From Streptomyces cylindrosporus (GTDB lineage: Bacteria > Actinomycetota > Actinomycetes > Streptomycetales > Streptomycetaceae): DNA of 64,000 nt. The notes under the pieces were generated by a model, which worked only from the letters and a program-made list of their open reading frames with translations, was not told the origin of the DNA and ran no database searches. Shown piece by piece: positions 58,479-64,000 of the stretch. The DNA lies in the NCBI RefSeq assembly GCF_022698165.1, contig NZ_JALDAY010000006.1, forward strand, positions 310,001 through 374,000, in the 5' to 3' direction. Every line of letters starts with the position of its first letter. Within the stretch, counting starts at the first letter, position 1. The position numbers and the translations under genes are program-made.

Positions 58479-60817
58479 CCTCCCCCGAACCGCCGCTCGG
58501 CGACTGGGTCGTGGCCGACCTCTCCACGGGCATCGCCGGCGCCTACTGCACCAAGCTGCTGGCCGACGGCGGCGCGCAGGTGGTCAAGGCCGAGGCCCCG
58601 GAAGGCGATCCGCTACGACGGTGGTCGGCGTCCGGCGCCCCGATCCAGCCCGGCCGCGACGGGGCCCTCTTCAGCTTCCTGGCCTGCTCCAAGGAGAGCG
58701 TCGTGGCCGAACCGGACCTGGTGCGGGAGCTCCTGGAGTCGGCGGACGTTGCGGTGTGGTCGCCGGGCTCACCGCTCGACCCGCGGGAGATCCACCGCAC
58801 GTACCCTCATCTGGTCGTCACCTCGATCACGCCGTTCGGGCTCGACGGGCCGTGGCGGGACCGTCCGGCCACCGAGTTCACCCTGCAGGCCTGGTCCGGC
58901 GGGATCATCGGGCTGGGGCGGGGCGACCCGGAGCGGGCGCCGGTCTGCGTGGGCGGACAGGCCGGCGACTGGACCTCGGGCGCGTACGCGGCGGCCGCCA
59001 CCCTGGCCTCCCGTATGCGCGGAGGGGGTGAACTCGTCGACCTCTCCATGCTCGAGGCGCACATCATGACGTTCACCTATCACCCGGTGACCTTCTGGGA
59101 GATGCTCGGGCGTCCCTGGCAGCAGGCACGCAGGCTCAACATGCCGGGCGTGGCCGCCGCCAAGGACGGCCTTGTGGCGCTCGGGTGCGCCACGGCCCAG
59201 CAGTTCTTCGACCTGTGCGCGATGGTCGGGCACCCGGAGTGGATCGACGAGGAGAACCCCTTCTCGATCGTCGCGCGGGCCACCGAGGTGGCCCCGGTGA
59301 TCCAGGAGTGGATCGCGGCCCGTACGACCGCCGAGATCCGCGAGCTCGCCACGGCGTTCCGCATCCCCAACTCCCCCGTCGTCAACGGCGCGAGCGCCGC
59401 CTCCATGGACCACTTCGACGCACGGGGCACCTTTCTGCGCAACCCGCGCGACGGCTTCCTCCAGCCCGGCCCCCCGTATCGCCTGCACCCGGACGTACTC
59501 CGCCCGCCCGGTCCGGCCCCGCGGCTCGGCGAGCACACGCCGAAGCGCCGTACCGCCCGGCGGGCCGCCGAGCCGGGCCTGTCCTTCGGCGGTCTGCGGG
59601 TCCTGGACATGACCGCCTTCTGGGCCGGCCCCTCCTGCACCCACGCCCTCGCGATGCTCGGTGCGGAGGTGATCCACCTGGAGGCCACCGCGCGTCCCGA
59701 CGGGACCCGGCTCATCGCCGGGGTGCCGCCGAGTGTGGAGCAGTGGTGGGAGCGGTCGCCGATCTTCGCGGGCCTGAACACCGACAAGAAGAGCCTGACG
59801 CTCGACGTCCGGACCGAGCGCGGCCGAGAGGTGCTGCGGCGGCTGATCGAGACCTGCGACGTGGTGGTCGAGAACTACACGCCCCGGGTGCTGGACCAAC
59901 TCGGCCTGGACTACGAGGCGATACGTGCCGTGCGCCCCGACGCGATCGTGGTGCGCATGCCCGGCTTCGGGCTCGACGGGCCGTGGCGCGACAACGCGGC
60001 CTTCGCCTTCGTCATCGAGGACGCCTCGGGCCTGACCTGGCTGACCGGCCATCCCGACCAGAACCCCGTCGAGCCCTACTCGATCGGCGACCCCAACGCG
60101 GGCCTGCACGCCCTGGTCGGCCTGCTCCTGGCGCTGCAGCACCGGCGCCGCACCGGCGAGGGCATGCTGGTGGAGGCGGCCATGGTCGACGCGGCCCTCA
60201 ACGTGGCCGCCGAGCAGGTCATCGAGCACTCGGCGTACGGCGCCCTGCTGGAGCGGGCCGGCAACCGGGGGCCGTCCGCGGCCCCGCAGAACCTCTACCG
60301 GACCGCGGACACCGACGAATTCGGCGGGAACGACTCCTGGGTGGCGATCGCCGTGGCCACCGACGAACAGTGGCAGGCACTGTGCGAGGCCCTGGGCCGA
60401 CCCGACTGGACGACCGACCCCGACCTCGCCACCGCCGCGGGACGGCGCGCACACCACGACACCATCGACGCCCACCTCTCCGCCTGGTGCGCCGAGCGCA
60501 CCGCCGACACCGTCGTCGACGGCCTCTGGGCCGCCGGCGTCCCGGTGGGCAAGGTCCTCCAGCCGCACCGCCAGGCCGAGTTGGAGCAGCTGCGCTTCCG
60601 CGGCTTCTTTGAGGAGGTCGACCACCCCGTGAGCGGCAGGGCCCGCTACAGCACTCTGCCGGTACGGCTGTCCCGGGGCCCCGAGCGCCACCATGTGCGC
60701 CCCGCCCCGCTGCTCGGTGAGCACAACCGGGAACTGCTGGCCGGACTCGGGCTCTCGGAGCGGGAGATCGCCGCGTTGGAGTCCGACGGGATCATCGGCC
60801 GGGCACCGGCCCGGTAG
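58475..60817 (+). CDS. double-domain family III CoA-transferase (CaiB/BaiF)
   Basis: Protein of 780 residues formed by two CaiB/BaiF CoA-transferase units in tandem. The first (1-375) begins VVADLSTGIAGAYCTKLLADGGA with Asp165 in GGQAGDWTSG; the second (375-780) begins VLDMTAFWAGPSCTHALAMLGAEV with Asp539 in YSIGDPNAG. In this family a conserved Asp forms the acyl anhydride, and both halves keep one, so both may be active. Normal enzymes are homodimers of about 400-residue chains that interlock; this fusion may be a built-in heterodimer. It moves CoA onto a carboxylic acid intermediate. The start overlaps the crotonase stop. Confidence 0.9.
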   Translation: MTSPEPPLGDWVVADLSTGIAGAYCTKLLADGGAQVVKAEAPEGDPLRRWSASGAPIQPGRDGALFSFLACSKESVVAEPDLVRELLESADVAVWSPGSPLDPREIHRTYPHLVVTSITPFGLDGPWRDRPATEFTLQAWSGGIIGLGRGDPERAPVCVGGQAGDWTSGAYAAAATLASRMRGGGELVDLSMLEAHIMTFTYHPVTFWEMLGRPWQQARRLNMPGVAAAKDGLVALGCATAQQFFDLCAMVGHPEWIDEENPFSIVARATEVAPVIQEWIAARTTAEIRELATAFRIPNSPVVNGASAASMDHFDARGTFLRNPRDGFLQPGPPYRLHPDVLRPPGPAPRLGEHTPKRRTARRAAEPGLSFGGLRVLDMTAFWAGPSCTHALAMLGAEVIHLEATARPDGTRLIAGVPPSVEQWWERSPIFAGLNTDKKSLTLDVRTERGREVLRRLIETCDVVVENYTPRVLDQLGLDYEAIRAVRPDAIVVRMPGFGLDGPWRDNAAFAFVIEDASGLTWLTGHPDQNPVEPYSIGDPNAGLHALVGLLLALQHRRRTGEGMLVEAAMVDAALNVAAEQVIEHSAYGALLERAGNRGPSAAPQNLYRTADTDEFGGNDSWVAIAVATDEQWQALCEALGRPDWTTDPDLATAAGRRAHHDTIDAHLSAWCAERTADTVVDGLWAAGVPVGKVLQPHRQAELEQLRFRGFFEEVDHPVSGRARYSTLPVRLSRGPERHHVRPAPLLGEHNRELLAGLGLSEREIAALESDGIIGRAPAR

Positions 60818-60838
60818 GCGACGTACAGAGGGAATGAG

Positions 60839-61150
60839 ATGACACCACGCATCGGGATGATGCTCGCGAGCACCGTGGACAGCACCAGCGTCGTGGTGGT
60901 CCGCTGGGCGGCGGGCGATCAGGAAGTGACGTGCGGGGGCTCGCCGATGGTCGATCCCACCCAGGCCGACCCCACACCCCGACAGGCCCCGGATCCGGAC
61001 CGGTCGACGGGAACGCTGCTGGGCAAGCGGTACGCCACCGAGGACGGCACCGTCGAGCTGCTGTGCACCAGGCCCGGCAAGGGCACTCTCGCGGTGGGCG
61101 GTACGCCCCTGCGCGTCAAGAGCGCCAAGCCGCTGCCCGCGTCCGACTGA
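60839..61150 (+). CDS. small conserved-looking protein of unknown function at operon end
   Basis: Protein of 103 residues, 21 bases after the CoA-transferase, so last in the operon. The sequence has a short N-terminal beta-like part (IGMMLASTVDSTSVVVVRWA), one cysteine in VTCGGSPM, a Pro/Asp-rich middle, and a second part with GTLLGKRYATEDGTVELLCTRPGKG holding the second cysteine. No signal peptide, membrane span or known motif was recognised. The pattern CGG..M and LLGKRY..E.G..ELLC looks like two knuckle-like halves that could bind metal or a partner protein. A terminator follows at 61170. Confidence 0.7.
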   Translation: MTPRIGMMLASTVDSTSVVVVRWAAGDQEVTCGGSPMVDPTQADPTPRQAPDPDRSTGTLLGKRYATEDGTVELLCTRPGKGTLAVGGTPLRVKSAKPLPASD

Positions 61151-61169
61151 CGGGCGCCGAGAACGCCCG

Positions 61170-61197
61170 GGGATCCCGCAGGTGGGTGCGGGATCCC
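61170..61197. terminator. bidirectional terminator ending the catabolic operon and the MFS gene
   Basis: Perfect 11-base arms GGGATCCCGCA (61170-61180) and complement (61187-61197), 6-base loop, between convergent stops at 61150 and 61204. Confidence 0.8.
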
Positions 61198-61203
61198 TCG
61201 GGT

Positions 61204-62655
61204 TCACGCCTTGGTCGCCAGAGCGGCCGAGGGGGCCGCGGCTCCGGAGCGCTCTCCCGAGCGGATGAACAGGGCCAGGACGAACCCGGCGGCGGAGCAG
61301 GCCCCGATGAGGGTGAATCCCTGACTGAACGCGTCGCTGCTGCTGAACGGCGTCCGGGGCACGAGGTTGTGGCTGAGGAAGTACGTCGCGAGCGAGGTGC
61401 CCAGGGTCGTGAAGACCGTGCGCACGACCACGTTCAGGCCGGTCGCCTCACTGGTGTTCTCCTCGGGTGTGTCCTCCATGATGAGGATCGGGATCGCGGA
61501 CAGGACGAACGACGTCGCCACGGCGAGGAACGCGACCGAGACGACGACTCCGGTGACGCTGTCGTGGAACAGCGCGAGGCAGAGCGCGTTGACGACACCG
61601 AAGAGGCTGCCGACGACCAGTGACTGCCGGGCGCCGGCCCGCGCGGCCAGCCAGCCGGCGACCGGCGACAGCAGCAGCCCGAGGGCAGCCACGCCGAACA
61701 GCAGCCAGACCGTCTCGCGCGCGCTCAGACCGATGCCGACGGGCGCCAACTCCGGTGTCTGCATGAGCGTTTGGAGCAGCAGACCGGCCGCGCCGACGAT
61801 CCCGGTCACGAGCACGGCGGTCGCCAGCGTCGTCAGTACGGTCTTCCGGCCCGTGAGCAGCCGCACGTTGATCATGGGATGCTCGACACGCCGCTCCCAC
61901 GCGGCCCAGAGCGCCAACAGCGCCAGGCCGCACACGATCCCGGCGATGGTGCGCCCGTCGGACCAGGACCGCGTGATGCTGCCCTGAACACCGAACAGCA
62001 CCAGGGAGACCGCCGCGACCAGCACCACGCCCGCGAGCCAGTTGACGCGCTCGCCTCCTCCGACCCGGGCGGATCCGGGCAGCAGGATGCAGGCGAGACC
62101 GGCGAGCAGGGTGGCGGCGCCGGTGACGACGAGGAGGTAACGCCAGCCCGGTGACTGGACCATCGCCTCGGCGACGACGGCGCCGGTCGCTCCGCCGAGC
62201 GTCGCGGCTCCCGCGATCACCGCGGTGGCCACCGGCACCTTCTGCCACGGGAGGGCTTCCCGGGCGAGGCCGAAGCACAGCGGCAGGACACCGCCGGCCA
62301 CGCCCGCGACCGCCTGCCCGGCGATGACCCCGGACAGGGTGTCGGTGGCGAGGCTGATGGCGGCTCCGACGGTGGAGACCAGCAGCAGGGCGACGAGCAG
62401 CCTGCGCCGCCCGTAGCGGTCGCCGACGCGCCCGCCGACCACGGCGGAGGCGGCGGCGACCAGGATGAACGCGTTGACCGCCCAGCCCGCGTTGTCGAGG
62501 TCGGTGCGGAAGTGGACGATCAGCACTTGCAGTGCGCCGACCAGCGCCGTGGCGGCGAAGCCCGCGGCGGCCGCCGCGAAGGCCAGCAGTCCGACCAGCA
62601 GCGGCAGGGGACGGGCAGGGCGGACACCGGTGGCGGTGTCTGGGGATGGTGACAT
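61204..62655 (-). CDS. MFS transporter, DHA2-like
   Basis: Membrane transporter of 483 residues with about 14 predicted spans, as in the DHA2 drug/proton antiporter group. The conserved loop 2-3 motif GGRVGDRYGRRRLLVALLL and motif C-like segment GGVLPLCFGLAREALP are present, with a second-half loop GWLAARAGARQSLVVGSLFG. It probably exports a small hydrophobic compound. Start 62655 (MSPSPDTATG) fits the family; the frame continues upstream without a good site. It is downstream of an SDR gene on the same strand, with 190 bases between. Confidence 0.9.
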   Translation of the reverse strand: MSPSPDTATGVRPARPLPLLVGLLAFAAAAAGFAATALVGALQVLIVHFRTDLDNAGWAVNAFILVAAASAVVGGRVGDRYGRRRLLVALLLVSTVGAAISLATDTLSGVIAGQAVAGVAGGVLPLCFGLAREALPWQKVPVATAVIAGAATLGGATGAVVAEAMVQSPGWRYLLVVTGAATLLAGLACILLPGSARVGGGERVNWLAGVVLVAAVSLVLFGVQGSITRSWSDGRTIAGIVCGLALLALWAAWERRVEHPMINVRLLTGRKTVLTTLATAVLVTGIVGAAGLLLQTLMQTPELAPVGIGLSARETVWLLFGVAALGLLLSPVAGWLAARAGARQSLVVGSLFGVVNALCLALFHDSVTGVVVSVAFLAVATSFVLSAIPILIMEDTPEENTSEATGLNVVVRTVFTTLGTSLATYFLSHNLVPRTPFSSSDAFSQGFTLIGACSAAGFVLALFIRSGERSGAAAPSAALATKA

Positions 62656-62845
62656 CTCTGTCCTTCTCGGATAGGCGGCGAGGAGTGATCGCCTCGCTCG
62701 GAACGCCGTTCCGCAGGAGGAACCGACCCGGGGACTGGGCCGCTGCTCCCGTGGAAGGGCCCGTTCGCCTCGGAGCGTGACAGCGGCGCGAAAGGGGCGG
62801 CAAAACCGAGTCCCGCTGAGTGGTGCGCCCGTTGAAAACCCCGCT

Positions 62846-63679
62846 CTACAAGGCCGGTTGGGCCGCCCGGGCCCCCTCGGGGAAAGACTCCCAACGGTCC
62901 AGTTCCGCCAGGCGCGAGCGCAGGGACGCCCGGATGTGTTCGACCGCGTCCGCGCCGACGGCCAGCCGCAGCGGCGGCTCCTCCAGCGCCGTGACCGCCG
63001 TGATCGCGTCCGCAACCGCGACCGGGTCGCCGAACGCCTCGGGCGGCAGCTCGGAGAAGTCGGTGAGGAACTTGCCGACGGTCGGGGCGTAGACGTCGTT
63101 CGGGGCGACGACGCGGAGGTTGGCGGCGAAGTCGGTGGCGAAGGTGCCCGGCTCGATGACGGTGACCTTGACGCCAGTGGGGGCCAGTTCGTGGGCGAGG
63201 GCCTCGCTGAACAGCTCCACGGCACCCTTGGAGGCGGCGTACAGGCCCGAGGAAGCCCAGGCCAACTGGCCGACGAGCGAGGAGGTCTGCACGACACGGC
63301 CCCGGGCGGCGCGCAGCGCCGGGAGCGTGGCCCGTAGGACGGTGAGGTTGGCCAGCACGTTGGTGTCGAAGACCGCGCGGGCCTCGTCGGCGTCGATCTG
63401 CTCGACGGCTCCGAACAGCCCGTATCCGGCGTTGTTGACGAGGACGTCCAGGCCGCCTGCTGCCTGTACGGCGGCTGCCAGGACGTCCTGGGCGTCGGGG
63501 GCGGTGATGTCCAGTGCGACCGGGGTGACCTGCCCGCGAGGGGCGCGGTCGGACAGGTCGGCGAGCCGGTCTCGGCTGCGGCCGACCGCGATCACATGGG
63601 CGCCGTCGGCAAGCGCGCGTTCGGCGACGAGGCGACCGAAGCCGGAGGTGGCGCCGGTGATGAGCCAGGTGGAAGGCAT
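62846..63679 (-). CDS. short-chain dehydrogenase/reductase, classical
   Basis: SDR of 277 residues. Cofactor motif LITGATSGFGRLVAERAL, NNAG in LVNNAGYGLFG, and the catalytic set S-YxxxK in QTSSLVGQ and LYAASKGAVELF are present. The Arg after strand 2 (VGRSRDRL) suggests NADP(H). The C-terminal part resembles oxidoreductases of the retinol-dehydrogenase-like group in actinomycetes. It is divergent from a helix-turn-helix regulator at 63852, an arrangement in which the regulator commonly controls the SDR. Confidence 0.9.
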   Translation of the reverse strand: MPSTWLITGATSGFGRLVAERALADGAHVIAVGRSRDRLADLSDRAPRGQVTPVALDITAPDAQDVLAAAVQAAGGLDVLVNNAGYGLFGAVEQIDADEARAVFDTNVLANLTVLRATLPALRAARGRVVQTSSLVGQLAWASSGLYAASKGAVELFSEALAHELAPTGVKVTVIEPGTFATDFAANLRVVAPNDVYAPTVGKFLTDFSELPPEAFGDPVAVADAITAVTALEEPPLRLAVGADAVEHIRASLRSRLAELDRWESFPEGARAAQPAL

Positions 63680-63851
63680 GTCGAGGACTCCGTGGGGTGG
63701 GGTGGAAGCGGGATCGCCGAGTGGCGTCCCGCTCTTCAGCCAACCGCCGTCGGACCCGTACGGGGGCCCTGGAACCGGCCCGCCGCTTCCTGGGATCCGG
63801 AGGGCCACCTTGGCCACCGCGCCGCGCACCGGCGCGCGCGACCATGGGGCC

Positions 63852-64000
63852 ATGGAGCGGAACGAAGGACTCGCCGACTTCCTGCGTGCCCGGCGCGCGG
63901 CGATGGACCCCGGGCGGCTCGGCATCCACGACGCGGCCCCGCGCCGGGTCCCCGGGCTGCGCAGGGAGGAGCTGGCGGCCCTGGCGGGCGTCAGCGTGGA
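63852..64000 (+). CDS. MmyB-like XRE-family regulator, N-terminal part (3' end outside window)
   Basis: Only 49 codons are visible. They read as the start of a helix-turn-helix regulator of the MmyB type: LADFLRARRAAMDPGRLG, then RRVPGLRREELAALAGVSVE, whose spacing and wording match that family. The rest, including the PAS-like ligand domain, lies beyond the window. It is divergent from the SDR gene with 172 bases between. Start at 63852 is the in-frame ATG that gives the family N-terminus. Confidence 0.8.
   Translation, partial: MERNEGLADFLRARRAAMDPGRLGIHDAAPRRVPGLRREELAALAGVSV

Noticed and set aside
1..64000. CRISPR arrays, rRNA, tRNA and insertion sequences
   Set aside because: No regularly spaced repeats, no cloverleaf-like sequence in gaps and no transposase-like protein were found by eye; a tRNA scan could not be run.

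Overview
The window is high-GC DNA with strong third-position GC, GTG/TTG starts, GGAGG-type ribosome sites, Tat-type signal peptides and a single rare TTA leucine codon. This is what a Streptomyces (or very close actinomycete) chromosome looks like. The mix of extracellular glycosidases, cholesterol oxidase, a PUFA-synthase-like polyketide locus and a large catabolic island suggests a chromosome-arm or accessory region rather than the conserved core; that placement is inference. I saw no rRNA, tRNA, CRISPR array, insertion sequence or integrase. No stretch above 300 bases lacks a gene.

Layout. (1) 1-6,942: end of a zinc-type alcohol dehydrogenase, a fumarate-reductase-like flavoprotein carrying the window's only in-frame TTA codon, and a branched-chain-type ABC importer in which one permease and both ATPases are fused into one polypeptide. 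(2) 7,077-15,696: secreted GH35 beta-galactosidase facing a secreted GH78-type rhamnosidase, then an alpha/beta hydrolase-TetR pair. (3) 15,864-28,360: mixed genes: small secreted protein, ArsR-SulP pair with a shared inverted repeat, a Tap-like/HTH pair, DUF574 methyltransferase, L,D-transpeptidase lipoprotein, MMPL exporter, SigE-family sigma factor with a membrane partner, BrkB-type membrane protein, GIY-YIG protein. (4) 28,321-31,804: IclR regulator with a perfect operator palindrome, a KstR-like TetR and a divergent secreted cholesterol oxidase. (5) 31,870-46,786: one tightly overlapped minus-strand operon for a PUFA-synthase-like system: tandem NPD-KS-AT-ACP-KR, KS-AT-DH-PPTase, free ACP, hydrolase, glycosyltransferase, methyltransferase. 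(6) 47,022-61,150: catabolic island around two divergent, paralogous TetR genes. The minus arm carries a ferredoxin reductase and a KstD-like flavoprotein. The plus arm carries ferredoxin, CYP105-like P450, SDR, amidohydrolase, an intact and a metal-ligand-less M24 protein, crotonase, a double CaiB/BaiF CoA-transferase and a small unknown protein. (7) 61,204-64,000: MFS exporter, SDR and the start of a divergent MmyB-like regulator.

How the parts may work together (inference). The island in (6) reads as a self-contained oxidative pathway: reductase, ferredoxin and P450 activate a substrate, dehydrogenases oxidise it, the amidohydrolase and M24 proteins cleave it, and CoA-transferase plus crotonase process acyl-CoAs. 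A near-palindromic sequence occurs between the two TetR genes and again before the ferredoxin, so the TetR pair plausibly controls both arms. The product of operon (5) is probably a polyketide or fatty-acid chain that is glycosylated and methylated. Its promoter side carries three identical heptamers exactly 11 bp apart.
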